Shown here: positions 1 to 8,771 of the stretch, one piece after another
Layout: every line of letters starts with the position of its first letter
Position numbering within the stretch: position 1 is the stretch's first letter
Notes under the pieces: generated by a model
The model's database searches: none
The model's input: the letters and a program-made list of their open reading frames with translations, nothing else
What the model was told of the DNA's origin: nothing
From: Soonwooa sp032078105
Lineage (GTDB): Bacteria > Bacteroidota > Bacteroidia > Flavobacteriales > Weeksellaceae
Length of the DNA: 64,000 nt
Direction of reading: 5' to 3'
Assembly (NCBI GenBank): GCA_046269235.1
Contig: JBJZOS010000011.1
Coordinates: 1-64,000 of the forward strand
Program-made: the position numbers and the translations under genes

Positions 1-1
1 G

Positions 2-76
2 TCGGGGCGGCAGGATTCGAACCTGCGACCTCCTGGTCCCAAACCAGGCGCGATGACCGGACTACGCTACGCCCCG
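2..76 (-). tRNA. tRNA-Pro (TGG)
   Basis: On the minus strand a full cloverleaf can be folded: acceptor CGGGGCG pairs with CGCCCCG, the anticodon stem CCTGG/CCAGG encloses loop TTTGGGA with anticodon TGG, and the T arm carries GGTTCGAATCC. The discriminator base is A at position 2 and a C follows at the window edge. It lies 16 bases behind tRNA-Ser and is probably co-transcribed with it. Confidence 0.95.
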
Positions 77-92
77 AAATATAATATAAGTG

Positions 93-177
93 CGGAGGGT
101 GTGGGATTCGAACCCACGCGACCCTTTCGGGTCGACAGTTTAGCAAACTGCTCCGTTAACCACTCCGGCAACCCTCC
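93..177 (-). tRNA. tRNA-Ser (GCT)
   Basis: Minus-strand class II tRNA. Acceptor GGAGGGT pairs with ACCCTCC, the anticodon loop is TTGCTAA (anticodon GCT), and a long variable arm (CGACCC/GGGTCG) is present as expected for serine. The discriminator is G. It is the first gene of a two-tRNA unit whose promoter is at 225-232. Confidence 0.95.
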
Positions 178-224
178 TACTTTTATTTAATTTTAATGAT
201 CGTTTAACTTCTGAATTGCGAGTG

Positions 225-232
225 CAAATATA
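225..232 (-). promoter_or_regulatory. Bacteroidota -7 element before the tRNA pair
   Basis: The minus strand reads TATATTTG, a match to the TAnnTTTG element of Bacteroidota housekeeping promoters, about 48 bases before the first base of tRNA-Ser. No clear TTG -33 element was seen. Confidence 0.6.
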
Positions 233-278
233 GAACACTTTTTAATATCTACCAAATTATTTTTATATTTTTTTTTCA

Positions 279-286
279 TATTTTTG
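279..286 (+). promoter_or_regulatory. possible -7 element before the amidase gene
   Basis: TATTTTTG fits TAnnTTTG and lies 30 bases before the ATG at 317. The surrounding run of T makes a chance match possible. Confidence 0.35.
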
Positions 287-316
287 ACACAGTAAAAAAC
301 AATAAAAGCCCCATGT

Positions 317-1333
317 ATGCGTAATTCATTATATGTCATAGGATTAGGAATCACTTTAGTTTCTTGTGGTTCTCAAAATAATTCTAAAAAAATTTCTGCA
401 ACTCCTAAGCCTGGTGCTAAAACTCAGCTAACAAAGCCAGCTACTCCAATTGTAAAGCCAGCTGTTAAACAAGAAGAAGCCGACTTCTACAAAGTGAACA
501 TTGCGGACATTACAAAGAATGATAATACGATTAGTTACGGATCAATTGTATCAGCAAAGCCTAATAATTATAAAGTTGTCAAAACATACTTTCCTGCAGT
601 TGCGCAAAATTTTCGTCAACGATATGTCATTTTACATTACACTGCTTTGGACAATGATAAGTCTGTATCTGTACTGACGCAGCAATCTGTAAGTGCGCAT
701 TATCTTGTAAACTCTTATGATGATAACGAGATTTATCTTTTAGTTGATGAAAATAAACGCGCCTACCATGCTGGCGTTAGCAATTGGAGAAATGATCAAA
801 ATCTTAACGACATCTCAATTGGTATTGAAATCGTTAATGGCGGTTGGGCAGCCGATGCCACTGGAGCAAAAAGCTTCCCTGGTTTTCCGGAAGAGCAAGT
901 AAAAAAAGTTGCTAGCCTTGTTAAAGATATTGTAACACGTTACAACATCCCTCCAACTAACATCCTTGCGCACTCTGACATTGCCCCAACTAGAAAACAA
1001 GATCCAGGCCCAATGTTCCCGTGGAAAAAGTTATATGATGAATACCAAATTGGTATGTGGTACGATGATGCGACAAAAGCTACATTCTTAGCAAGCATGA
1101 TGCAAGAAGATTTTTTAGCACAGTATAATACACCGCAATTTATATACAAAATCCAAACTGCGTTAAATAAATTCGGATACAAACTTGACAGTACTGCTGC
1201 TTGGGATAAGCAGACGAAGCAAACGATAGAAGCTTTTCAGTACCATTTTCGTCCTAAAAAATCAGACGGAATCATCGATATGGAAACTTGGGCTATCTTA
1301 CAAGCTTTAATGCAAAAATACCCCTCTAAATAG
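317..1333 (+). CDS. N-acetylmuramoyl-L-alanine amidase lipoprotein
   Basis: Predicted zinc amidase (Amidase_2, AmpD/AmiD type) that cuts the bond between N-acetylmuramic acid and the stem peptide of peptidoglycan. The 338-residue product starts with a short signal and lipobox LVSC (Cys17), so it is likely a membrane-anchored lipoprotein. A linker rich in Lys, Pro and Thr runs to about residue 55. The amidase domain covers about residues 95-240, with probable zinc ligands His107 (LHYT), His219 (AHSD) and Asp229 (DPGPMFPW). A peptidoglycan-binding domain follows at about 272-335. The ATG at 313 leads at once to a stop, so 317 is the start. Stand-alone gene. Confidence 0.88.
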   Translation: MRNSLYVIGLGITLVSCGSQNNSKKISATPKPGAKTQLTKPATPIVKPAVKQEEADFYKVNIADITKNDNTISYGSIVSAKPNNYKVVKTYFPAVAQNFRQRYVILHYTALDNDKSVSVLTQQSVSAHYLVNSYDDNEIYLLVDENKRAYHAGVSNWRNDQNLNDISIGIEIVNGGWAADATGAKSFPGFPEEQVKKVASLVKDIVTRYNIPPTNILAHSDIAPTRKQDPGPMFPWKKLYDEYQIGMWYDDATKATFLASMMQEDFLAQYNTPQFIYKIQTALNKFGYKLDSTAAWDKQTKQTIEAFQYHFRPKKSDGIIDMETWAILQALMQKYPSK

Positions 1334-1591
1334 GTTTTTTAAAAAAAATGAAGTTTTGTTAATTGTAAATAATATTTTTCTTTTGTTTTTAATTTAGAAA
1401 GCTTACAACATTTAACTCACCAATGCACTTTCTTCTGCATTGTATTATTGAGAGAGGTGTTGCATTGTAAAATTTATCGATCTTCTAATTGTGATCTGAA
1501 GTCCATTGGTATCAATCAAGTTTGAGAATGGAGATTGGGAATTCTAATATCATAAATCTTCATTACTAAAACTACAGTTTTTCTAAGGTGC
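1334..1591. other. intergenic stretch without a gene
   Basis: No coding sequence is visible. An AT-rich start is followed by a 7-bp inverted repeat (CAATGCA at 1421-1427, TGCATTG at 1436-1442) with no T-run behind it, and TGCATTGTA recurs near 1462. The stretch ends at the structured element at 1592-1693. Confidence 0.5.
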
Positions 1592-1693
1592 AGGATTTCT
1601 AGCCCAGATTGAGCGGCCTGTTTGAGCTCGTCCCAGATGCTTGGATAAAGGCAGGGATTGTGACAGCGAGTAGTGAAAGCGGGAATAGCTCCT
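1592..1693 (+). ncRNA. candidate structured RNA or dispersed repeat element
   Basis: This 102-base block is GC-richer than the flanks and its two ends pair: AGGA (1592-1595) with TCCT (1690-1693), CTA (1599-1601) with TAG (1686-1688), and CCC (1603-1605) with GGG (1681-1683), giving a long-range stem around an inner region of about 75 bases. The terminal words CTAGCCC and GGGAATAGCTCC resemble, from memory, elements found many times in intergenic regions of flavobacteria; the Rfam Flavo-1 family is a possible match that I cannot test. It ends 36 bases before idi and just before the idi promoter. Strand is inferred from the resemblance. Confidence 0.5.
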
Positions 1694-1717
1694 CATAAAA
1701 GATTTGAAAATTTTAAT

Positions 1718-1725
1718 TAGCTTTG
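1718..1725 (+). promoter_or_regulatory. -7 element of idi, likely leaderless start
   Basis: TAGCTTTG matches TAnnTTTG and ends only 4 bases before the idi ATG at 1730. If transcription starts the usual 5-8 bases downstream, the mRNA would have almost no leader. Confidence 0.6.
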
Positions 1726-1729
1726 TGCT

Positions 1730-2248
1730 ATGGAAGAACGCGTAGTTTTAGTAAATCCGCAGGACGAAGTTTTGGGATTGATGGACAAGATGCAAGCGCA
1801 TGAGAATGCTTTGCTACATCGGGCTTTTTCGGTGTTTTTGTTTAATGACAAAGGTGAAATGCTATTGCAACAGCGTGCCGCTGGAAAATACCATTCACCG
1901 CTACAATGGACCAACGCATGTTGTAGCCATCCGCGCGAAAATGAATCTTACCTAGATGCCGCAAAACGCCGTCTAGAAGAGGAATTAGGAATTTCGGCAG
2001 AGTTGACAGAGCGCTTTCATTTTTTATATAAAGCGGATGTTGGGCAAGGTCTTTGGGAGCATGAGCTAGACTATGTCTTCACAGGACAGTATAAGGGTGA
2101 TTTTACACTGAATCATGAAGAAGTGGCGGACATAAAATATATCTCTATCGAGGATCTAAAACGTGAAATTGAAGAATTCCCAGAGCGTTATACGGAGTGG
2201 TTCAAAATCATTTGGGACGAATATCGAAATCATCTAGAAATTTCTTAA
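1730..2248 (+). CDS. idi: isopentenyl-diphosphate delta-isomerase, type I
   Basis: Nudix-fold enzyme that interconverts isopentenyl and dimethylallyl diphosphate for isoprenoid synthesis in the cytoplasm. The 172-residue length is typical. Visible motifs are His24 and His30 in AHENALLH (metal ligands), catalytic Cys65 in NACCSHPRENE, the Nudix-like helix RLEEELGI near residue 81, and catalytic Glu112 in WEHELDYVF. The gene stands alone between a candidate structured RNA and a secreted PNGase F-like gene. The start is fixed by the family's N-terminus and by the -7 promoter element immediately upstream. Confidence 0.95.
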   Translation: MEERVVLVNPQDEVLGLMDKMQAHENALLHRAFSVFLFNDKGEMLLQQRAAGKYHSPLQWTNACCSHPRENESYLDAAKRRLEEELGISAELTERFHFLYKADVGQGLWEHELDYVFTGQYKGDFTLNHEEVADIKYISIEDLKREIEEFPERYTEWFKIIWDEYRNHLEIS

Positions 2249-2330
2249 TTTTTTATATTTTTCGTCATTAGAATTAAATACACTTGGTATTTTTTTTATA
2301 TTTAGATTCAATTTCACAACTAAATCTAAT

Positions 2331-3977
2331 ATGAAGAAAAAACTACTAACGGGTATAGCGGCACTAAGTCTTGGACTATTGTTAAACGCTCAAAATGTGA
2401 CTATCTTTAATGATGTTCCTTTCTACAGCATGTACCATTATTTGGGCGAAGGACAAAGTCTTCCTCCTGAAGCCTACTCGCAAATTCCGGCGGGCGCCAT
2501 TCGACTTCATGGCTATGAACGTGATATAATTTCTAGAAAATTAACACCCGAAGAAATCGCAAATATTGGCAGCAGCGTTTCGGTCGAGGTTGATCTTATC
2601 GCTGCATGTGATAATTATGATCGTCTAGCTGGTATTAATATAGCTTTAGTTCCGAAAGGTTTGACGACTTATACTTGGGAGCAAACGGACGTTAAACGTA
2701 TTGAACTTGGTCGTTTTATCACGCCATTTATGAATAAGAATAAAACGCCAACCACGGTGCCTTATCAATTTAAAACTGATAATCTTGCGAATCTATTACA
2801 CGACACGTCGATAACTCAGAATTATGACTTTTGGATTGAATTTCGTGCAGATGGTTATTCGGAAGCGGCTAACACACAAGTTGCTGGTTGTGCGGGCCGA
2901 ACAGATGTTTTTAGAGGGAACTTAAGATTCGTGTCTACTGGTTCTGTGCCTACCAACTCTAATTTTTTCATGCCTTTGCTTTATCGTTCAAATCTTAATA
3001 AATACAATTCAACAGACGAACCTGGCACTACAACAAGAATAGTAAATTTCACATTAAATACGCCTGTTGACAATGCAGTTTTACATTTAATTTCATCCAA
3101 TCACGGCGCCAATAGCAATGGCGAAGAATATGTAAGACGTGAGCATTATGTGTATCTTGATGATAATCTTGTGCATCAATACAAACCTGGAGGCAAATCT
3201 TGTGAACCCTTCCGCGTTGTAAATACACAAAACAATGGCATCTACGGCCCAACAGAAAAAACCTTACGGAGCTGGCTATCTTTCAGCAACTGGTGTCCTG
3301 GAGATGCTATCCCAAATCGAGAAATAGAACTTGGAAATCTAGCGGCAGGACAACACAGCATAACATTAAAAGTTCCTGATGCTGTTTTCGCAGGTAATGA
3401 AGGCTATTTCCCTATTTCGATGTATCTTCAAAACGCTAGTAACGGTGAGGTTATCTGTAATGGTCCAACTAATTTTAAACTAAATAATCAGGTCAATCAA
3501 AGCTATGATCTAAGTTGGACGCCAAATCCGACTGCTGTACAATCGCAAGTCTTGTACGGACGTCGAGGCGGACATTCTACAAGTATGGAAACTTATATTG
3601 ACACAGACCAAAGCAATCTAAATGTGAATAACTTAACGGTATATTGGACTTATGAAAATTACATCAAATCAAAATGTACAGATATTAACAAAGAAAGTCT
3701 GTGGATTGGTCCGGTGTTATCACAAACGATAGTATTAGGAACTGGCGAAACTTCTAATAAAGCCGTTAGCATATATCCTAATCCTAGTCAAAATGAAGTT
3801 AATATTCAATCTAACGATAAAATTAAAAACATCGAATTATATAGTATTGACGGCAAAAAATTAAATGATTACCAATCGAAAAAAATTGATATTTCTAAAT
3901 TGAATAAAGGCGTCTATAACTTGAAAATCCTTTTTGAAAATGGTGAAACATCCAATCAAAAGATTATTAAAAATTAA
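2331..3977 (+). CDS. PNGase F-like peptide N-glycosidase with T9SS sorting domain
   Basis: Predicted secreted amidase that removes N-linked glycans from glycoproteins. The 548-residue product has a signal peptide (cut near LLLNAQ, residue 21). Similarity to Elizabethkingia PNGase F is recognisable in CDNYDR (93-98; Asp97 would match catalytic Asp60), ELGRFITPF (125-133), NGEEYV (Glu265 would match Glu206) and NWCPGDAIPNR (320-330). From about residue 475 a type A T9SS sorting domain begins with SIYPNPSQNEV and ends GETSNQKIIKN. The N-terminal domain differs from classical PNGase F, so it may belong to another subtype of the family. A bidirectional terminator follows. Confidence 0.8.
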   Translation: MKKKLLTGIAALSLGLLLNAQNVTIFNDVPFYSMYHYLGEGQSLPPEAYSQIPAGAIRLHGYERDIISRKLTPEEIANIGSSVSVEVDLIAACDNYDRLAGINIALVPKGLTTYTWEQTDVKRIELGRFITPFMNKNKTPTTVPYQFKTDNLANLLHDTSITQNYDFWIEFRADGYSEAANTQVAGCAGRTDVFRGNLRFVSTGSVPTNSNFFMPLLYRSNLNKYNSTDEPGTTTRIVNFTLNTPVDNAVLHLISSNHGANSNGEEYVRREHYVYLDDNLVHQYKPGGKSCEPFRVVNTQNNGIYGPTEKTLRSWLSFSNWCPGDAIPNREIELGNLAAGQHSITLKVPDAVFAGNEGYFPISMYLQNASNGEVICNGPTNFKLNNQVNQSYDLSWTPNPTAVQSQVLYGRRGGHSTSMETYIDTDQSNLNVNNLTVYWTYENYIKSKCTDINKESLWIGPVLSQTIVLGTGETSNKAVSIYPNPSQNEVNIQSNDKIKNIELYSIDGKKLNDYQSKKIDISKLNKGVYNLKILFENGETSNQKIIKN

Positions 3978-4007
3978 TTTTAACTGAAACAAGTTAAAAC
4001 CAAATAA

Positions 4008-4035
4008 AAAAAGCGATTCGTAGGAATCGCTTTTT
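4008..4035. terminator. bidirectional terminator between PNGase F-like gene and galE
   Basis: A 12-bp hairpin (AAAAAGCGATTC, loop GTAG, GAATCGCTTTTT) sits between converging genes, with T-runs on both strands. Confidence 0.85.
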
Positions 4036-4038
4036 GTT

Positions 4039-5052
4039 TTATCTAGTTTCTAAATATTTTTGCCACTGCCAGGTTGTTCTCAGCGCTTCTTCGAGTGAAG
4101 TCTCGGCTTTCCAATTTAGTTCTTTTTCAGCCTTGTCAGCGTTAGCATAAGCAATTGTAATATCGCCCGCACGACGATCACATATTTGATAAGGAACATT
4201 AACATTATTCGCCGATTCAAAAGCTTTAACAACTTCCAAAACCGATGATCCTTTTCCAGTCCCTAAATTATAAATATCTATAACCGTTTCTTCTTTAGAA
4301 TCGATTAGTTTTTTAAGCGCCGCAACGTGAGCTTTCGCCAAATCTACAACATAAATATAATCGCGCACCGCTGTACCATCTTCTGTTGGATAATCATCTC
4401 CCCAAATGCTTAACTTCTCACGAATTTTCGCAGCAGTTTGAGTTACATAAGGCACCAAGTTATTTGGAACTCCGATTGGTAATTCGCCCAATTTAGCTGA
4501 TGGATGTGCTCCAATTGGATTAAAATATCGTAGCAAAGTGATTTTCTTTTGATTCGCTAAAGCAAAATCTTTCAGAATCTCCTCGCCCATTTGTTTGGTC
4601 TTTCCGTAAACGCTTTCTGGCATTTTAAGAGGCGTATTCTCGTCGATTGGCATTTGATCCGCTTGACCATAAACCGTACAAGAAGAACTAAAAATAAAAT
4701 TAGATACATTTCTAGTTTTAAACTCCTGTAAAATATTAATCAACGAAAACAAATTGTTTTCATAATATTCCAAAGGTTTTTCTTGACTTTCGCCCACCGC
4801 TTTGAAAGCTGCAAAATTGATACAACCTTCAATATTATGTGCTTCAAAAACTTGAGATAATAATTCTTTTCGTCTTAGATCAAATGGATAAAAAATTGGC
4901 TTCTTTCCCGAAACTTCTTCAATATTATTTAAAATAAATCTTTCAGAATTAGATAAGTCGTCTACGATTATTACTTCAAAATCATTGTTAAGAAGTTCTA
5001 CAACCGTATGCGATCCAATATAGCCTAATCCTCCGGTTACTAGTATTGCCAT
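4039..5052 (-). CDS. galE: UDP-glucose 4-epimerase
   Basis: Extended short-chain dehydrogenase that interconverts UDP-glucose and UDP-galactose using bound NAD. The 337-residue length is typical. The N-terminal Rossmann motif GGLGYIGSH is at residues 7-15, SSSCTVYG supplies the active-site serine region, YGKTK holds the catalytic Tyr and Lys, and RYFNPIGAH is diagnostic for GalE. It is the second gene after the aminotransferase (30 bases between them), so the pair probably makes nucleotide sugars for surface polysaccharide. The ATG at 5052 gives the normal MAILVTGG start. Confidence 0.93.
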   Translation of the reverse strand: MAILVTGGLGYIGSHTVVELLNNDFEVIIVDDLSNSERFILNNIEEVSGKKPIFYPFDLRRKELLSQVFEAHNIEGCINFAAFKAVGESQEKPLEYYENNLFSLINILQEFKTRNVSNFIFSSSCTVYGQADQMPIDENTPLKMPESVYGKTKQMGEEILKDFALANQKKITLLRYFNPIGAHPSAKLGELPIGVPNNLVPYVTQTAAKIREKLSIWGDDYPTEDGTAVRDYIYVVDLAKAHVAALKKLIDSKEETVIDIYNLGTGKGSSVLEVVKAFESANNVNVPYQICDRRAGDITIAYANADKAEKELNWKAETSLEEALRTTWQWQKYLETR

Positions 5053-5082
5053 TAATTTTTCTGTGTTTTATTTAATTCGAAA

Positions 5083-6213
5083 TTACTGTGCGGACATAAA
5101 CTCCAAAACTGCATCTGTAATATATTTCAATTGCTCTTCATCCAGCTCGGTATGCATTGGTAGAGAAATAACTTCATCCAAAAGTTTATCTGTATTTACA
5201 AAATCTGCATCATTACTTTCTTGATAGTAAGCTTTTTGTTTTCTAAGTGCCACTGGATAATAGATCATCGCAGGAATGTCCTTTTCAGCTAAGAATTTTT
5301 GAAGTTCATTGCGTTTTCCGTTGGTGATTCTTAAAGTATATTGGTGGAAAACATGGTTAGTATCATCAGCTGTAACTGGTGTTAAAATATCCGCATGGTC
5401 CACAAATGCTTCGTTATAATAATTGGCAGCCCATTGACGCGCTTCGTTATAATTATTAAGCAACGGAAGTTTTTGTCTTAACACAACCGCTTGGATGCTA
5501 TCCAATCGAGAGTTAACACCAACTTCGTCATGATAATATCTTTCGTACATGCCGTGGTTAACAATACCACGAAGTCTGTGAGCTAAGTCATCATCGTTTG
5601 TGAAAATCGCTCCACCATCACCATAACAACCTAAATTTTTTGAAGGGAAAAATGACGTCGTACCAATTGTTCCCATAGTTCCAGATTTTTTAACTGTCCC
5701 GTCCGAGAATGTGTAATCTGCGCCAATTGCTTGGGCATTATCTTCGATAACATAAAGATTATGCTCTTCAGCAATTTTCAGGATTTCCTCCATATTCGCA
5801 CATTGTCCGAACAAATGCACCGGAATAATGGCTTTAGTTTTTGGAGTTATTGCTTTTCTAATTTGTTCTGGATCGATGGTAAATGTATCGTAATTAACAT
5901 CTACTAGAACAGATTTTAATTTTAGTAAATGAATAACTTCAACCGTTGCAGCAAAGGTGAAATCTGCTGTAATAACTTCATCGCCTTCTTTCAGATCCAG
6001 CGCCATAAGTGCAATTTGCAAAGCATCCGTCCCATTAGCACATGGGATAACATGTTTTACATCGAGATAATTTTCTAAATCTGATTGGAAAAGCTTAACT
6101 TCTGGTCCATTGATAAACGCCGCTGAGTTCATCACATTGATTAACGCATTGTCAACTTCATTTTTTATTTTATAATATTGACTTTGCAGATCAACCATTT
6201 GAATTTTTTTCAT
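5083..6213 (-). CDS. DegT/DnrJ/EryC1/StrS family sugar aminotransferase
   Basis: PLP-dependent aminotransferase that probably adds an amino group to a keto nucleotide sugar (WbpE-like subgroup) for surface polysaccharide. In 376 residues it shows the substrate/cofactor region CANGTDALQIAL (58-69), EDNAQAIGA (157-165) with the cofactor-binding Asp, and FFPSKNLGCYGDGGA, in which Lys192 would carry PLP. It lies just before galE on the same strand. The exact sugar cannot be read from the sequence. No other polysaccharide genes are next to it. Confidence 0.85.
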   Translation of the reverse strand: MKKIQMVDLQSQYYKIKNEVDNALINVMNSAAFINGPEVKLFQSDLENYLDVKHVIPCANGTDALQIALMALDLKEGDEVITADFTFAATVEVIHLLKLKSVLVDVNYDTFTIDPEQIRKAITPKTKAIIPVHLFGQCANMEEILKIAEEHNLYVIEDNAQAIGADYTFSDGTVKKSGTMGTIGTTSFFPSKNLGCYGDGGAIFTNDDDLAHRLRGIVNHGMYERYYHDEVGVNSRLDSIQAVVLRQKLPLLNNYNEARQWAANYYNEAFVDHADILTPVTADDTNHVFHQYTLRITNGKRNELQKFLAEKDIPAMIYYPVALRKQKAYYQESNDADFVNTDKLLDEVISLPMHTELDEEQLKYITDAVLEFMSAQ

Positions 6214-6283
6214 AACGAAAACTTTGATTTTGTAAATTTAAGCTTAATTTAGTTCTTATAAAAAAATAAGCAGTCGTAAATCT

Positions 6284-7879
6284 ATGAAAAAAATCTTTAC
6301 AACTTTGATGCTTGGAGGTCTTATTCTCGTTCAAGCTCAGCAGACGGAATTGGTTTTTGTTTTTTTTAAAGACAAGCCAAACAAAGCTAATTTTTTTGCC
6401 AATCCACTTTCGGAATTATCGCAAAAATCGTTAGACCGCAGAACTCAAAAATCTATTGCACTTAACGATCAAGATGCCCCGATTGAGCCAACTTATATAC
6501 AAAATGTAAAGAATCTAGGATTCACCGTAACAGACTATTCAAAATGGTTAAATGGTGTCGCTGTTAATGCGACGACGGCACAAATCCAAACGTTAAAAGC
6601 GCAGTCGTACGTCTCACATGTAGAATCTTTTGTGAGAAACCCCAATGGTGGCAAAAAATCGGAAACCGAACGTCCAAACAAATGGCAAAATTTAGAAACC
6701 ACTAAAGCCAACTTTAACTATGGCGAAGCTGCTTCACAAATTGACCAAATCAACCTAAGGCCTTTGCATGTCGCTGGTTACACTGGTAGTGGGATGACGG
6801 TTGCCGTTATCGACACTGGCTTCCCAAGTGTAAATACAGGAAGTGCTTTCAAAAGGTTGAGAGATAATGGACAAATAAAAGGTGGCTATAATTTTGCTTC
6901 AAAAAACACCGATATTTATAATCAAAATCTCAACTCGCACGGTGCTATTTGTTTAGGAACAATGGGTGGTTTTATTCAAAATCAATTTGTAGGTTCTGCG
7001 CCAGATGCTAATTTTTATTTATATGTTTCTGAAGATGCAGACATCGAAATCCCAGAAGAGCAACTCTACTGGATCGAAGCGGCAGAAGAAGCTGATAGAA
7101 AAGGCGTTGATCTTATTTCGACTTCGTTAGGCTATTACGAGTTTGATGATAGTCGCTACGATTACACTTACGCAGATATGAACGGCACAACCAGCTTTAT
7201 TGCTCGTGGCGCGCAAATCGCTTTCGAGAAAGGGATTTTTGTCAGTTTTGCAGCGGGCAACGAGGGTAATGACAGTTGGCACTACATCATTACACCAGCT
7301 GATAATGCAAAAGTATTTTCAATTGGCGCTGCAGACGAATACGGAAATATGGCAAGCTTCTCCTCCTATGGTCCTAACGCTGTAGGTCTTATAAAACCTG
7401 ACGCTAGTGCTAGAGGCGTCTACACATCTACAGTCTATGGCAATGATACAACCTATGCTAGCGGAACTTCCTTGGCTAATCCATTGGCAGCTGGCGGCAT
7501 CACATCACTTCTGCAGGCACTGCCGAAGAATATTAATCTAGAAGATGTTAAAAACAAATTACGCAACAATGCTTCGCTTTCTACATCACCGACAGATCAA
7601 GAAGGTTATGGTATTCTAAATTTTGGAAAAACGTACAACCAATATTTAATGGTAGATAATGCGAAGCAAAGCAATTTTAGCATCTATCCAAATCCAGCTA
7701 ATGATTTTATCGAAATTAAAACCAATTCTAAAATCGAAACTGCGCAAATTTTTGATAATCTAGGAAGAATTATTAAAACTGAAAATTCTTCGAAAGTAGA
7801 TATTACGCATCTTGAGAAAGGCATTTACTATTTAAAAATAAATAATGGCGAAAAGATCGAAAAATTTATTAAAAAATAG
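6284..7879 (+). CDS. secreted subtilisin-like (S8) serine protease with T9SS sorting domain
   Basis: Extracellular serine endopeptidase of 531 residues. It begins with a signal peptide (MKKIFTTLMLGGLILVQAQ) and an inhibitor-like propeptide region to about residue 150. The catalytic triad is Asp177 (VAVIDTGF), His219 (NSHG) and Ser396 (GTSLANP), with oxyanion Asn326 (AAGNEG). A T9SS type A sorting domain starts near residue 462 with FSIYPNPANDFIEI. Divergent from the aminotransferase-galE pair; no sign of an operon. The substrate is unknown. Confidence 0.92.
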   Translation: MKKIFTTLMLGGLILVQAQQTELVFVFFKDKPNKANFFANPLSELSQKSLDRRTQKSIALNDQDAPIEPTYIQNVKNLGFTVTDYSKWLNGVAVNATTAQIQTLKAQSYVSHVESFVRNPNGGKKSETERPNKWQNLETTKANFNYGEAASQIDQINLRPLHVAGYTGSGMTVAVIDTGFPSVNTGSAFKRLRDNGQIKGGYNFASKNTDIYNQNLNSHGAICLGTMGGFIQNQFVGSAPDANFYLYVSEDADIEIPEEQLYWIEAAEEADRKGVDLISTSLGYYEFDDSRYDYTYADMNGTTSFIARGAQIAFEKGIFVSFAAGNEGNDSWHYIITPADNAKVFSIGAADEYGNMASFSSYGPNAVGLIKPDASARGVYTSTVYGNDTTYASGTSLANPLAAGGITSLLQALPKNINLEDVKNKLRNNASLSTSPTDQEGYGILNFGKTYNQYLMVDNAKQSNFSIYPNPANDFIEIKTNSKIETAQIFDNLGRIIKTENSSKVDITHLEKGIYYLKINNGEKIEKFIKK

Positions 7880-8035
7880 AGATACAAGGTTCTAACTCTA
7901 ATATTTTTTAATTTAATTTTAAATTCTATTGATGGTTAAAAATAACAAAATACAAGAACGATTGGAGATCGAAAGCGCAAAAGATTAAAGCAAGAAGTTG
8001 AAAATTCTGCTCAGTAATTATTTCTTTCGAGAAAT

Positions 8036-8061
8036 AAAAAGACGGCTTTTGCCGTCTTTTT
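8036..8061. terminator. bidirectional terminator after the S8 protease
   Basis: AAAAAGACGGC, loop TTTT, GCCGTCTTTTT: a strong 11-bp hairpin between converging genes. The 156 bases before it hold only an 18-codon reading frame (7932-7988) with no family resemblance. Confidence 0.85.
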
Positions 8062-8065
8062 ATTG

Positions 8066-8766
8066 TTATTTAATATGGTTTTTGACTTGTAAATCTCCCA
8101 ATCCAAAAATGCCATATTTTAGTGTTATTTCATTAAAAAAGCTATTAAAGTTTTCAATTTTTTTTGAAAGTTCCTTTAATTCAGATTTTGTTTTGCCAGA
8201 TTTTAGATGCTTAATGGCATGGATTATTAAATCCCGCTTTCGTAAGACTTTTGATGTCTCATGAGATAGTCTTTTTAATTCTTCTAAATCGTTTTCTGAA
8301 AATGCGCTCCAAAGTCTTTTCGCTAACGCAACATCTTCTTCTGAAATTTCGATTGCATTATTAATTCTACTTTCGAAGTCATTCGATTTCAGATTTGCAA
8401 AACCTTCCCAAGAATCTTCTTTTGGAAATACTCGAAAAAGTTTTAAATCTTTTTTGACCTCACTAAATAAAAACCTAATTGAGTTGACAAAAAAATCATC
8501 TTCAAACCAAAAATAAATGACAGAATTAACTTCAATATTTTTGAGTTTTTTAAATTCGGAGATCACTTTTGCTGATATCCAACCTCAGATTCGGCATAAG
8601 TTTAACAAATAAAATTTTGACGGTTGGTCCAAAAATTCTCTTCTTTAACAGGTCCTTCGATTAGACATTCTCGCCAAACTAGCATTTGAGATTCATCTAC
8701 AGCTTTATTAAGTCTCTCAGAAAGGCAATCGCCATTAAGAACATGAAAAACTTTTGAATCGGTCAT
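8066..8766 (-). pseudogene. DUF1835-type protein gene, broken by a stop codon and a frameshift
   Basis: Reading starts at the ATG at 8766 (MTDSKVFHVLNGDCLSERL) and is typical of the DUF1835 family (FHVLNGD near the N-terminus, RECLIEGPV next). TAA interrupts it at 8602-8604 (after QNFIC). The same frame then continues as TYAESEVGYQQK and runs into TGA. Reading resumes in another frame with KVISEFKKLK and goes to 8066, including NSVIYFWFEDDFF typical of the family. Restoring one A in the A-run at 8567-8570 would join the frames. Two independent lesions argue for a pseudogene. It lies 5 bases behind hisS. The function of the family is not known to me. Confidence 0.8.
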
Positions 8767-8771
8767 TTATT

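Noticed and set aside
7932..7988. 18-codon reading frame between the S8 protease and its terminator
   Set aside because: Too short, no recognised family and no promoter or spacing that would support it.
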